Assembly: GCA_905132765.1 (NCBI GenBank)
Contig: CAJHQP010000240.1
Location: forward strand, 62,001-126,000
From: Moricandia arvensis
Lineage: Eukaryota > Streptophyta > Magnoliopsida > Brassicales > Brassicaceae
Length of the DNA stretch: 64,000 nt
Direction: 5' to 3'
Under the pieces are notes generated by a model, which was not told where the DNA came from, did not search any database, and saw only the letters and a program-made list of their open reading frames with translations. Of the stretch, positions 45,238-58,042 are shown one piece after another; the stretch's first letter is position 1, and the number at the start of each line of letters is the position of its first letter. The position numbers and the translations under genes were made by a program.

Positions 45238-48169
45238 TCATACATTGATACTTTCTCCATTTCCAACCTCCCATCCTGCACTGTTTAGAATGATATCTCT
45301 TCCTATCAAAACGCCCCTCCAACCATGTGAAATGGCGCTTTTCTTTATGATTGAAAGGAAATCCTCATTGGGGACATATTTCCCTATTAGTACTCTGCTC
45401 AAGAGGCACTCTGGTTTGTTGATAATTCTCCAACTAATTTTAGCCAAAAAGGCTTCATTGAAGGTTTGAATATCTCTGAACTCAAGGCCTCCTTGATCTT
45501 TAGGTCGGATTAGTTTGGACCACACGAGCCATGCCATCTTGTGGTTACCCTCACTGCTGTCCCGCCAGAATTGAGTAAGAGCTGACTGGATTCTCTTACA
45601 CAACGACACTGGAAGTTGAAAACATGACATGGCGTGAGATGGAACCGCCGAGAGAACACTCTTAAGCATCGTTAATTTCCCAGCTGTTGACAGAAATCTG
45701 TTGGACCAGCCTCTAGCCTTTTGTTTGATTCGGTCCACAATAGATGAAAAGAGGTCACGCTTTGATTGACCGAAGTGTTTCTGGTAATCCGAGGTATTTT
45801 CCAATTATGCCTTATTTTTCAATGGATAGGGCGACTTGTATCACTTTCTTTATAGATCTCAGTGTCCTTCGAGAGAAGGATATAGATGATTTGGTCATGT
45901 TGATTGATTGACCAGAGGCGTCCTCGTATCTTTTTAGAAGGTTTTTGAGTGCATCCCCATTTTCCTTATTGGCTTAAAGGAAAAACATTGTGTCGTCAGC
46001 AAAGAGGAGGTGGTTTAGACGAGGAATCCCTCGAGCTACCCGAATCCCTCTGAGTGATCCTTCCTCTTGTGCTCTATTACAAAGTCCTGAGAGGACCTCA
46101 CTACATAAAATGAATATGTATGGTGAGAGTGGGTCTCCTTGACAGATACGGCGGCTCGGTGTCACTCTTCCTCTAGGCGAGCTATTGATGAGGAAGGAGT
46201 ATCTAACAGTGGAACACATTGTACTATCCATCTAACCACTTTTGGATGAAAGCCTAACCTTTGGAGAACCATTCGAATGAAGTCCCATTTCAGTCTATCG
46301 TAAGATTTGCTCATGTCGGTTTTGACCGCCAGAGAACATATCATTTCAGCCTTTGATGTTTTGAGGTAATGTAGCACCTCGTGAGTAATGAGGACATTAT
46401 CCAAAATTTCTCTTTCCAGGACAAAAGCCGACTGGTTTTCGGATATAATGGTAGAGAGCAGCGGTGTGAGTCTCTTAGTCAAGATCTTAGAGATGATCTT
46501 ATAGTACACGTTACACAGAGCAATGGATAGATACTCCACTACTGTTGTTGGGATGTGGACTTTCGGAATGAGTCGGATGTGTGTCTCATTGATCCTGGCA
46601 GGTAGTTTATCCGAGATGAAGAACCCATGGATCTCCTTTACTATTTCGTTTCCGATGTCCCAATTCGTGTGATAAAAACTCCCAGAGAATCTATCGGGTC
46701 CGGGCGCTTTGTCGGGATGTATAGAGAATAACGCCTCTTTTATTTCAGCGGATGTCGGGATAAGGATTAGTTCTCGTTTTCCTCCTCTGTCACCATTGGT
46801 GATAGTGCATACATATAGTTTCTTCTCTGTTCCCCGCAATTGCTGTGAAGAGGTACTGGAGATAACTTATGACTACCTTCCCAATCTGGTCTTCCTCATA
46901 AACGATCATCCCATACGTTTCTTCGATGACTGAAAAGGCATTCATTCGCTTGAGATTCTTTGACACTGCATGGAAGTAGTATGTGTTTCTGTCTCCGAGG
47001 CTAAGCCATAGCAAACGACTTCCTTGGCACCCGTATTCTTCTTCTGAGGCATAAGCTTCATTCAGTTCATTTGAGACTGTGGTGATCAGCACTGTATCAT
47101 TAGTCGGGTCTGTAGTTAAATTTTTTTCTGCTCAATGAGGAGCCTACTGTTCTTGTGTTGTTGTTTACTCCATTCGACTAGAACTGATCTCACTGTGCTG
47201 ATTCTATCATTGCAGTCCTATTTGTTCCATCTTCCCAGGCCTGTCGCACTAGTTCTTTGACCTCGGGGTTGTTTTTGTTTCTTCTATAGTATCAGAATAA
47301 CCCTCTTCTTCTCTTTTTGCCAGGTTCAAAGAAGGATATGGTGGGTCTGTGATCAGAGCCCTCGTACGCCAGATATTGTGATCTTGCTGTCGGGAAAAGC
47401 TCAACCCATTTGTTGTTTGCCACAGCTCTATCGAGCATGCATCTGACGAGGTAATCACTGTCTTCTTCTCTTTTTGTCAGGTTCAAAGAAGGATATGATG
47501 GGTCTGCCCTCATACGCCAGATATTGTGATCTTGCTGTCGGGAAACTCTCAACCAATTCATTGTTTGCCACAGGTCTATCGAGCCTGCATCTGACGAGGT
47601 AATCACCGTAATTCCCACTCATGTTACCGCGCCATGAAAGGAAATCACCAGAGTGTTGTAGGTCGAAAAGGTCCTCTTCTGAGAAGAAAGTTTGTAAGTC
47701 TTTGAATGACCCTTCAGCTCAGATCAGTCCTCCATCTTTTTCTTCATTGTTGAGTAGATCATTGAAATCTCCAGTTAAAAACCAGGGGCCTTCTCTAGAA
47801 GTGTGTACTTCCAGGAGATGATCCCATAAATCCCTTATTTTTTATTTATCTGTATCACCATAGACAAAGGAGGCACAAAAAGATTTTCCTTCAAAAGTCA
47901 TACAAGTATCGATACAATTGTGGTAGTGCTAAGAACTTGTAAGTTAAATTCCTGCTTCCACATCAAAGCTAGTCCTCCAGCTCCATGTCATGTCGGTGGA
48001 ACAAGGCAAAAATGATCATATTGTAGCTGCTTTGTCTTCTCCAATACGAACCTGTTAGGATTTTGGTTTCCATAAGGTAAAGGATATCTGGGAAAAGTTC
48101 TTTCTTCATCTCCCGTAATCGCTGAACTGTCCGGAGATTCCCTAACCTCTGACAGTTCCAACTCGCCAC
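45238..48169 (-). pseudogene. LINE endonuclease-reverse transcriptase remnant
   Basis: MASWNCQRLGN and FPDILYLMETK (48169-48050) are the start of an APE-type endonuclease. IPKV, AFVLEREILDNVLI, and later GDPLSPYIF and FADDTMFFL (46840-45974) are reverse transcriptase blocks, and the thumb region with KARGWSNRFLSTAGK lies at 45804-45238. Breaks lie near 47100, 46200 and 45850, and a duplication disrupts the endonuclease. Confidence 0.88.
47303..47611 (-). repeat. Tandem duplication of about 155 bp in the LINE endonuclease
   Basis: 47303-47460 and 47461-47611 share gccagatattgtgatcttgc and atctgacgaggtaatcac with small indels and substitutions. The duplicated protein stretch contains QQDHNIWR in both copies. 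It would break the endonuclease fold. Confidence 0.88.
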
Positions 48170-49264
48170 TTTTAAGGAACGAGAGATGATGTATTTTGAA
48201 AATCCATCCTTTTCCTTAACGATTCAGGGATCAAGTTGCAGATCGGTTGGTTCTCCGAGTTTGATGCTGTACTAGGTGAACCTCGTGAGCTTGTGGAGCG
48301 GGGTTTTGCTCTTGGGTTTTTGCCATTGGCATTCTTTGTGGTCAGTTTTCTCCTGGTCAGTGGAGGTTTTGCTTGTTGGAGTTTTCTTTTCCTAGATCCT
48401 GATCCTTTTAGAAGCTTTGGGCTCGAGAGGGCTTTTCGCTTTCCAGGGTTTCTTCCTGGTTTTCTCTTCCCAAGGATATCAGTGATAGGTTGAGCATCCG
48501 TAGGAGGGGAAGGGTTTAGTGGCCCAAGTCTGAGCGTTGCTTGGATTCTCTCGGCTGAGGGTATGGCATCTTCTATTTGGTTTACTTCTGTAGAAACTCC
48601 AAGAGAGCTTTAAGCCATTCGGAGGGCTGCTTCTTCTATCTCTCCCTTCTATTCTGCTTCTCTCATTCTTTCTAACCTCGCTGCATTTTTGGTGGGGTCT
48701 ACGTGTTGAGTGTATTTAAACATTGCGTCTCGCACTTCATCTCGAGCTTCAGGTGGAATAATGGTATGGTGATTCCCCTCTGAATGAGGAGTTCTGTTTT
48801 CCTGTACTCCTCTTGGATCTTCTACTCGAGTCTCAGATCTTCCTTTGTGTCGCTGTGAGTTTTGGCTGGAGTATCGATGTCCAACTCTCTGGTTTCTAAC
48901 GGTAGGATGTCTGGAGAGAGTTCTCTAAATTTTGAGCTCGAGTCTCTGTGGTAGGACTTGTGACTCCAAAGCTCGGTCTCTCCCTTGAGTCTTATCTATA
49001 TTTTCTTCGGGTTCCAATGTCTTGGCTTGATCGGTAGCGACGGCGCTCCTCCAAATGATGTCTAACGTCATATCGTCTCTCGTGAGGGTCATAGCTACGT
49101 CCCCTACGGTAGTCCTCCCCATTGGGGTTCAAATCTGAGATGTGAAAGAGCTCAGATTCTTTTTTGTGGTTCTCATATCTTTCTCTATCTTCCTCTCCCT
49201 TGTCTGGTCTTCTCTCGCTTGTCTGTTGGGCTTTGATAGCTTATTCTTGGTGTTTGGTGATCAA

Positions 49265-49920
49265 TCAATCCTTGATATCATGGTCAAGCCTAGAGCACTT
49301 TGAGAAGTGTCTATCTAGTTTCTCGTAGATGATGGTTGCAGTAACCTCATCTCCATTTGAGTATTTAATCACCGAAGATTTGATTTGAGGGAGAAGCCCA
49401 TTGATTTGGACTCTCATTTTGATAGAAATAATTGTGATTTCCAGCTTCTCAAAGATGCCTAGATATTCGCCTAAGTTCTTAATGGTATCCTCCGCCCAAA
49501 GGTGGATTGGGATTCCTTGTACTTTAATCCATAAAGGTAAGAGATTTGGGAACTTCTCGGAGAGTGTTGGTTCCCATCTTTGGATTATGACCATCCATAT
49601 AGCATAGTGATAAGGTTTTTTCTCGAGAACATCTAGAATATCGGACTCTTTCTCGAACTGAAATTGGAATAAACAGTTCCTAGATCTGATCCCACTGGTC
49701 TACTATCTGATTTCCACAGTTCGGTGAAGAAGGGGATGAGAGACCAGACTTTTTGGACAGTCCTGTTTGTTACTCTGCAGATGAGAGTGCGAGAGTACTG
49801 GTGAATAAGCTTTGTGTTGTATGGAGCCTGAGCTTTGATTCTGACTGTCCTCGGGGCTTGATAGGGTTCTTTGGCAATTTCTTTGCCTTTATCTTCTCTA
49901 GAAAATCTTCCAGCCATCAT
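49265..49920 (-). pseudogene. LINE ORF1 (DUF4283/nucleic-acid-binding) remnant
   Basis: It begins MAGRFSREDKGKEIA and contains LPLWIKVQGIPIHLW, INGLLPQIKSSVIKYSNGDE and KCSRLDHD, matching the DUF4283 plus CCHC region of plant LINE ORF1 proteins. A frameshift near 49600 breaks it, and the second cysteine pattern of the knuckle is damaged. Confidence 0.75.
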
Positions 49921-50273
49921 GAACTAAGTAAGGAGTTTAGGAAGAAAGGTTTTCATTGCAGCAGCCACCCATTGGATGGATTACAACTTGTGTATTGCAG
50001 AGTAGGGTAGATTTGCGTCTAGAACATGATTCCTTGTTATCTAATTTTTTTCTGGATCTTTTTGTTGACCATGTTTGAACGTTGCAGGACCACATTGTGG
50101 TGGATTTCAGTGAGAGCTGTTGGCAGAAGGCGGTCCCTTCGACGGGAGTCGGGGGAAGTACCCGTTGGTCACTAGATCAGTTTGGTTGAAAGTTCTGACA
50201 CCACATTAATTGTTTTAAGTTTTAACACCTACTTAACCAGGGATAAAAAAATAATCTCCTAATTTCCAAAGCA

Positions 50274-51095
50274 CTAGGGGTGGAGTCCCGCACAAGCGCG
50301 GAGTTGTATACATAGTTGTTGCATTGTTTATTTTACATAGTTGTATACATAACTATGTTTTATAACATTTTGGATGATGAGGTGTCTATTCACAAATTTG
50401 CAAGAAGAGGAAGACTGAAAAAATGCAAGATAATTGGTTAGTCAATGTATTCACATGATTTTATGACGAATCTTAACTTTCTGCAAAATTTATTATACCA
50501 TTCTTCCTTGCTAGATACATCATTATGGGTATATACAAAACTCTCATGATTCGAACAACAATTTATAAATAATTCTTTATTGTGAAAACAATTTGTGTAT
50601 AACTTGAAATCAATGACAAAAATACGCACTGATTTGTTTGGATCATGATCCACAATATAGTGTATATTATATACTTCACTTTCTAGAGTTGAAAGACCGG
50701 AAGAACATGATGTATATATGTATGAATATAATGGATATTTTCACATTTAAAATTTGGGGTTTCTTTAACATATCTAACAGAACCACTATAAAAATGTGTA
50801 GTTTTGCAAAGCACCTTTTTTTAAAAATGCATCGGCGAACATATGTACGATTATCTACCTAAAGATTGGAGCTCGGATCAAAGACACTTTTTCATTGGGA
50901 AATATGTATAAATACTACTGAATTCATGTGAGAATACGAAAATCACTATTATTATAATGAAAAAGTACCCAAGCTGGTGGGAAGTCCAAAAACAATCAAT
51001 CAAATTAACCATTCTTGAGATTCAACTTAAGACTATCAACACATTATAAATTGACACATGGTTCATGTACAATGCTTCCTATTATTAAATATAAA
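50274..51095 (-). mobile_element. Short non-autonomous Helitron
   Basis: Read on the minus strand the 3' end is ccgcgcttgtgcggg (hairpin), actccacccCTAG, then T, the canonical Helitron terminus. The 5' end near 51095 resembles a Helitron start with TC mutated (ttatatttaataatagg, then catgtgtca). It is about 0.8 kb with no coding content. Confidence 0.65.
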
Positions 51096-52276
51096 ATTTG
51101 CCTCGGGTTAGCTAATGTGGTCAGCTACACGGATATAAGTCAAGCCGCATAAATTGTTAAGGCCACCACCATCAGGTCGGCCACCGTCCCACTTCTTGTT
51201 AGCCCTAGAACTTCCTGTTGGCATCTGATTGCTCCATCTCACCGATGCTTTTATATTGAGGGTTAGTCGTAGCTTATGGCAGCTTATTTAAACTCAACTG
51301 AAGGAAGGGAGGCAGTATCTTGTCGATACCATATTTATTAAAAAGAATTGCAAAGACTGAAGTTTGACGAAGAGAAATCTTTGATTGTCCTTAGTCTCCA
51401 TATTTGTCATTCCACTTTAACAACAGATGTACATGCTTTAAAGATTGTAAGTGTGAAACAAACTTAGTACTTGGACTACTGATCTGTGGTTTTGGAATAC
51501 ATGTCGAGCTATTCATCCAAAAGGATCTTTAAAATCCAGGTATGATCTATGTTTTCATTTGCATTTATCATCATACATTAGATGTCCTACACTTGTACAC
51601 TCATATCAAATTGTATCTCCGAGGTAGAACATCACTGATTCACAAACCATGGAAAATTATATTACGTATGCTAAGTTCTAGAAAATAATGCTAACGATTT
51701 TTTCAGCCAGAAGCTACTCATTCACTAACTTTTTTAAATAACAAAAGAAATTTCAAGTAGGCAAAAGTTAGAAACACTTGCAAAAATTTGGTATGAAGTA
51801 GTAGTCATAAGAAATTCGATCAATCCAGGAGAGATAAGAGATAACCTAAGTGTTCCAATATATTAAAGAATAATTTCCACATATTTTGTAGAGGTTAACG
51901 ATTAGCAGCTAATAAATCCAGATTTTTTAAATAATGGGCAATATAGGATTTAAACCTGTCATACATTGATTTGATGATTAAAGTCAGACGATCAGATGTA
52001 AACCAAAATTAGTTTTCAAACCAAAGAAAGGGGAAATAAAATCCACAAACCAAAAGCGAAGCAAAGAGATATGAAGTTTTCATACCTAATGTTAGTATGC
52101 CATTGCAGTAAAATTTCGGGTTCGTCATGATCAACAATCTGCAGCAATTAATTAAATAGAAAAATCTCACTCGTTTTAACATTTAGAAAATACTAAAGTC
52201 ACAGTACCAAATTTGAAACCCATATCTTATCAAAAGAAAGAATATAGCATACGAAAGGTCATTTATTAGAAGTCGG
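51096..52276. other. Intergenic, no supported gene
   Basis: 51100-51270 is less AT-rich and can be read on the minus strand as short Gly/Asp-rich frames, which I cannot assign. The remainder is AT-rich. Confidence 0.4.
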
Positions 52277-52394
52277 TATTAGAGAAAGTGTCCCACATCG
52301 GAAGTTGGAAAGGATCCTTAATTTTATATAAGATAGATGAGACAATCCACTTATCACCAATTGGTTTTATGTTGGAAGTCCATCTAACTTAACA
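52277..52394 (+). mobile_element. TRIM-like solo LTR
   Basis: This 118-bp unit runs tattagagaaag to ttaaca, with flanks gtcgg and gtcag that agree at four of five positions. It contains gtcccacatcgg, common at the start of plant TRIM LTRs, and a TATA-like ttatataag about 24 bp further on. Confidence 0.5.
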
Positions 52395-54390
52395 GTCAGA
52401 ATTTGTATTAAGTGATAGTTTCATTTGGTCATGATGATAACGATAACACATGAATCCCACCATTGAAGAATCGCTAACATAGTTTCGAACATTCCCTATT
52501 TGGTCTTGCACTTTCCTCAATCTCTATCTCTGTTGAAACTTTGTCGGAGCTATAAAATTGAATAAAAAGAGAGAAAGAAAAAAATTGATGCTTTTAAAAA
52601 ATGAATTGAGAGAGAGATGAAAATATAGGAAGTGAAGCTAAATAAAGAGAAACCATGGAGGAAGGAAGAGAGTTATGGTAAGCTCTGCTTCCATACCATT
52701 TGTTTCTATCTTGCCTTCGTGACTTCGTCCTTTTTACTTCTGTGCAATTTGTTTCTAATTCTCATTTTTTGTAGCTATAAAATACTATTAAGTGGTGAAA
52801 TAATTGAGTTGGCTATTAAAAGCGTAGATTTAATTGGTGAATTACTTTCTTTTTCTTCATTTAGATATCTATTTATAAGTGGGATCCATGACACATATAT
52901 AATGTAGTGGCTGGCGTGGCTAGCCTAAGAAGAGAGGAAGTTGTGTCGTTATATATATGATTTGAAGCTATTTCAGCTATTGTTGCGATATGGAGCAAAA
53001 GTTTGTGAATGTTTTTGTTAACTTTGCAAGAAACATTATGGCTGCAACTGGAATGTATTTTTGGGAATAAATTTTTTATGAATGCTTAATTCTTTTGTAT
53101 TCCAAAAAAAGTTTACCAGTTAAAATGAAAAAATGGAAAGATCATTCCATTTCATTACATACCATTCCATATTGGTCCAGAAATATTTTTAACTTCCATT
53201 TGTAAAATCAAATCCAAATCAAAAACGTTTTGGAACAAATAGAATGTTGATTCTATTCTTTTAAATTCCATAAATAATAATTTCTGTCATTCCATATATT
53301 CCATTTTGTTGTCACCAGTTACAGTCTATGTATATTTTTCTGATAAATCCTTACTTTTGATGAAATAAGAAAACTGTGGTGATTTAAAAATGTATTTAAT
53401 AATCGAAAGTTTGTAACAAAAAATCATAAAATTTCAAAATTACATGTTGGCACGATTGTGTCTTTCTCCTCATATACAAAAAGGTACGTTCATTAAAAAG
53501 GTACGAAAACCCATAAGGTTTAACAAAATCCATCAAATTCCATTATTTTTTGTTGTGTAACTTAAAAGCAAAAAAATCATTTATGTTTATTTGTTCTATT
53601 TCTATTAAGTATACTTTTAATTAAGTCACTTTAATCCCTTCACTTATAAAGAAGTATAATTATCAACAATAAAAATATGGTGTAGTTTTCAAAATATAAT
53701 CTCATTTGATGGCATTTTCCCATAATTTATAGCTATATGCATCTTATGTTTACTTTAGTAATATCAAATCTTATAAAATTTTCTTTATTTATTATTTTTA
53801 AAAGAAAGCTTTCATTTCTTTTATGTCACAGGAGAGTTTATGGATTTCATTAACATCAGTTTATCAATCAATAGCTATAAATACAAAGAATACAATATCT
53901 TGTTCTTATAATTAAAAAAAGTCAAGCTTTTACTAGAAATATATAATTTATATCATATCTTAAATTTTAAATATATTTTTAATTACCATAGACTTCAATA
54001 ATATGTGTCACTTGAAGAGGACGTTTATATAAAATACAATTAAACTAATATTCGTAGGAATCATCGGAAAAAAAAAAATGTTTAATCATCTATACTATTA
54101 TTATTCACACCAAAAAATCTATACTATTATTTAATGAATCAATGACAATTGGTAATTATGATTGTATTTGTGGATTTATCTTTTATGTTATTTAAAATAT
54201 TATTAAAATTTTATTAAATTATTATGATAATGATTCTTTTTATATGTGTGGTTTAGTGATAGAATAAATAAAATATTTTGCCAATACTAAGCTATTATCT
54301 AATTTGCATTGTAATAAAAGTATCAAATTATATTTTTTGATTAATTTAATATTTGAACCTGATTAAATAATTTAGATTGAAATAAAAATA
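52395..54390. other. AT-rich intergenic, no supported gene
   Basis: The 91-aa frame at 52632-52907 is hydrophobic by AT content and has no recognisable motif. 53115-53310 has repeated 'attccattt/cattccat' phrases. Nothing else is seen. Confidence 0.45.
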
Positions 54391-54697
54391 GAGAAATACC
54401 CTAAGATAACACTAAAAAATTTTTGTCACAAAAATAACCTTTAAAGAAAAAAATGATCAAAATAATTTTTATTAAAGGGTTAACAAAATGACTAATATAT
54501 ATTTATACCCCTTGGATTAACTAATCTAGACTTAGAGTTTAGAGTTATGGGTGAGGTTTTAGGGGTGAAGTTTAAAATTGAAAAAAAATAAAATAAAAAT
54601 TAATTTTTTGAAAATAAAAAAAACTAGTTTTGTTTTTTTGTTCTTGAGAGTTATTTTTGTGATAAAACTTCAAAATGATTATTTGAGAGATTTGCCC
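54391..54697. mobile_element. Second copy of the MULE-type MITE family
   Basis: It shares gagaaataccctaagataa and gagatttgccc ends and the internal taatctagacttag with 31230-31643. The flanking 9-mers ataaaaata and gtaaaaata match at eight of nine. Part of one foldback arm is deleted relative to the other copy. Confidence 0.78.
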
Positions 54698-55044
54698 GTA
54701 AAAATATGTTAAAATTATAATTAATTGGGATATCTATTAATCCGTACAAAGTCTTAACCATCATCTAGTATATATAGAAATATATTTAACTATTATTCTT
54801 AACTTTGCAGTAGCGTAGAAGTTAGAACAATAGCGAAACTTCAAGACGGTTTTCACTTTAACACAAATCTCATACGAACCCAACAAAAAAAAAAAAAAGC
54901 CCAGAAAAGACCTTTAAAAGTTAAAACGACGAGTTTCGCCGATCAAAAATCATCCCATTCACAATCACATCTTTGCTTTTCCCCTTGCTCACTCCAACAA
55001 ACAACGAAACCTCTCTCTCAGATTCTCTCCACTCTTCGTCTCTC
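54698..55044 (+). promoter_or_regulatory. SAY1 promoter and 5'UTR
   Basis: This is 347 bp between the MITE and the SAY1 ATG. The 5'UTR is probably the CT-rich part from about 54970. No specific element was identified. Confidence 0.4.
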
Positions 55045-58042
55045 ATGGCGTCACCGAATCAGGAAGCAATCGACACTTTCATCAGCATCACCGGCGCTTC
55101 TGACGCCGTCGCCCTTCAGAAACTCCAGGTGACTCCGATTCGAAATTACTCATCTCGATATCTTGATTGGTTTTATGGATGCTTCTCTAGCCGAATCGAT
55201 TGATTATCGTATGCCTTTAATCTGATTCTCTGATGATGGTTAGGGTTAGGGTTGTAATCGAAGTTAATAGAATGGTCTAATTGAGTTTCTAGGGAGGCTT
55301 TCTCTTCTCACATTGCTGATTAGCTCTACGGATTCTACTGAGTCCTCGCGTTTGTTGTATCCACTACTTTGGTCATCGATGATTATATGATTTTCGCCAG
55401 TGTTCTTAGGAGGTTTATCCGAATTTGAGAGCTGAGTAATGCTTGTGAAGTTTTGTGTTGATATATAACGTCTTAGTATCAATATAAATGTAGTTTTCTT
55501 GCTATAGCTTATCAATCTTACCTTCTTTTGTTATTCCAGGAACATCGTGGTGATCTTAATCAAGCTGTTAATGCTTATTTCAGCGAAGGAGATCGAAATG
55601 CGTATGCCATCCATCTCACCTATGATTTTATCATCTATTTCAGCTGAAGATTGATCATTTTTTTGTGTCTTCTTTTTTTTTCCCCAGAGTACGTGAAGCA
55701 CCAGTGAATGTTCCTCTAGACGATGCAATGGATATAGATGATGTGATTCCTGCTCCACAATCTCCTCTATCTCTTCTCAATGCAGCTAGAACAGCGTCTC
55801 CCTTTTCGCTTCTAGATTCAGACTTTGCTAGAAGTATATTTGATAGGGATCCGCTCATGCCACGCCCTCCTTCATTTGTTAGTCATCCCAGAGAGGTTAG
55901 GCAGATACCCATAGAGGTTAAGGATAGCACTGGGCCATCAGAACGATCTTGTGATGCTCCTACTATTGAGGATGTTACAGACACAGCACATGTTCTTGGT
56001 CCTGCTACCCAAGGGACGGTTATTGTAGATGAAGAGAGTGATGATGATGTTCCTTTTGCACCAACAAGGAGAAGTAGGCATGTTGTACCTGCTGGTCCGG
56101 CACCCAATAATATTCAAGATTACAATGATGTAGAAGAAGAGATGTTCCGAGCTGCCATTGAGGCCTCAAAGATGGAGGCTGAGGTAAGCTTTTCTAAAGA
56201 AGATGTGCAGTATTTGGGTTTGTTTTGTTTTTTATGGTTCTTCACGAAATTCCAATTTTTTTTATAGGGGTTAAGCAATCCTGCACCTGCAGAGAGACCG
56301 TCTCACATGGGAGATGATGATGACATAACAAAAGCTGTCACAATGTCACTGAAGGTCTGAGGTTTTCTCCTCTATATTTTATTGTTTCTTCCATCTCTGT
56401 GGACTCTTCTAATATAAGTGAGTGCAGTCAGCGGAGGAAGAAGCTTTGCGCAATCAAGGGTTTAAGGCATCAACATCAGAAATAGGAACTTCTGAAACCG
56501 CTGCTGCTCAAGGACTTGAAGATACCCAAGCCCTGAACGGAAGGTTAGTTGGTTCTTCCTGTAACGCGTTGTATTATCTCTGAGCTTATATCTCCAGTTG
56601 CAAAAGCTTGTCTAGCAGTGTATCTGTTTGTCAAAAAGTGAGGCTAACAAATTGTATTTTCTTTATGTTGTCTAGATTGGCAGCACCTAGCTCACCGTTT
56701 GAGGATGACTCTGATGATGTTGATGATGAGCCTCTTTATAGACACAGGCCAAGTCGTGTGGCATCTGGACCTCTCGCCCAACCTGACGCTGACCGTTCCC
56801 GAAGTCGGAGTCCTGAAGGAGATAATCCCGTAGATACTGGCAATAGGTTTCCATCGGAGGTAATAAATGTTGTTTGTTTCTAACACAGTGACCAGACTAG
56901 CATACCAGGATTACTTTACAGTTAACAATCCTAGAGTAGCTAGTTCATGCCATAACTGATACTCTATTTGTATTATATGCATAAGTGGGGAGGCATCTCG
57001 TCTGAGGAACATGATGAAGCTGTCATGCTGGAGGCAGCCATGTTTGGTGGCATTCCTGAAACTGAATATAATCATCTTCGATTCATACCTCCTCAGCAGA
57101 GGGCACCACCGCGTCCACCCTCGCCTTCATTGACAGCACAGAGATTGATACGTGAACAGCAGGTTAGACAACATTTTCTGGCTGCTTGACTTGAAACACT
57201 TTGTTTTATCGAGGGTTGTATTGGTGATAATAAAACTTGGTGAGCTGCTACATGGTGCAGGATGATGAGTATCTTGCATCCCTGCAAGCAGACCGAGATA
57301 GAGAACTGCAGTCCATTAGAGATGCTGAGGCACGTCAGATAGAGGAAGAAGCAGCTAGAAAGGCTTTTCTTGAGGAAGAAAAGAAAAAGGAGGAAGAAGC
57401 TCAGAGAAAACATGAGGAGGAACAGGTACGTCGTTTAAAACAAGTGTTTCTTGATTCTTGGTTGTGGTTTGTGACCGGGAGTATTGTATGATTAGCTAAA
57501 CCACGTGCACATTGTTCTTAGTGAAGGGTTAGAGTTTTTAACCTTGTGGATGTTGTTGCAGGAGCTAGAGAGGCAACTAAATGCAAAAGAAGCTTCTCTG
57601 CCAAAGGAACCAGAAGCAGACGAAGAGAATGCTATTACCCTTCTAGTCAGGATGCCTGATGGAACTCGACATGGCCGCCGATTCCTTAGATCCGATAAAC
57701 TCCAAGTGAGTTTCCCCAATATTTATTTTGACGTTGCTATTTGCATTTAATCAAATTATATTTTACCTAAATAACCGTTGATGCCATTGTTTTTGTGCAG
57801 TCTCTTTTCGACTTCATAGACATTGCCAGAGTGGTGAAACCCAGGACTTACCGACTGGTAAAAAACTTGTGCATCTTTATGAATAGAATCAGCCTTTTAG
57901 ATGTTGTTAACTGACATAAGGTTATTTGAAACAGGTGAGACCATACCCTCGGCATGCGTTTGGGGATGGGGAAAGTGAGTCGACTCTGAAGGATCTTGGA
58001 TTGAGCAGCAAGCAAGAAGCATTGTTTCTTGAGCTTATCTGA
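55045..58042 (+). CDS. SAY1: UBX-domain CDC48 adaptor SAY1 (At4g11740-like)
   Basis: Eleven exons: 55045-55128, 55540-55601, 55688-56183, 56268-56354, 56428-56543, 56676-56859, 56986-57162, 57261-57425, 57562-57705, 57801-57857 and 57935-58042. They join in phase with GT-AG introns to 1680 nt, 559 aa. Residues 1-45 are a UBA-like ubiquitin-binding domain (MASPNQEAIDTFISITGA). Ubiquitin-interacting-like helices follow near 198-214 (EEEMFRAAIEASKMEAE), 233-252 and 350-368. A charged coiled coil spans about 403-472. The C-terminal UBX domain is about 478-559 and carries a YPR at 528-530 in place of the usual FPR loop that docks on CDC48/p97. Such adaptors deliver ubiquitinated clients to CDC48. 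The start is the first ATG and fits the family N-terminus. Confidence 0.94.

Larger units (their letters stand above)
43971..50198 (-). mobile_element. LINE (non-LTR retrotransposon), near full length, inactivated
   Basis: The element is on the minus strand and ends in a 14-nt A-tail (T-run at 43971-43984). It is flanked by the 10-bp duplication caccacatta (43960-43969 and 50199-50208). At 6.2 kb it has the plant L1-like order: ORF1 with a DUF4283/zinc-knuckle region (about 49920-49265), endonuclease (48169-47292), reverse transcriptase (46839-45238), zf-RVT (about 44812) and RNase H (44213-44010). Stops and frameshifts occur between most sections, so it cannot transpose itself. Confidence 0.92.

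Noticed and set aside
52632..52907. 91-aa membrane-like small protein
   Set aside because: Hydrophobicity follows from AT content; no homologue recognised and no conserved feature seen.
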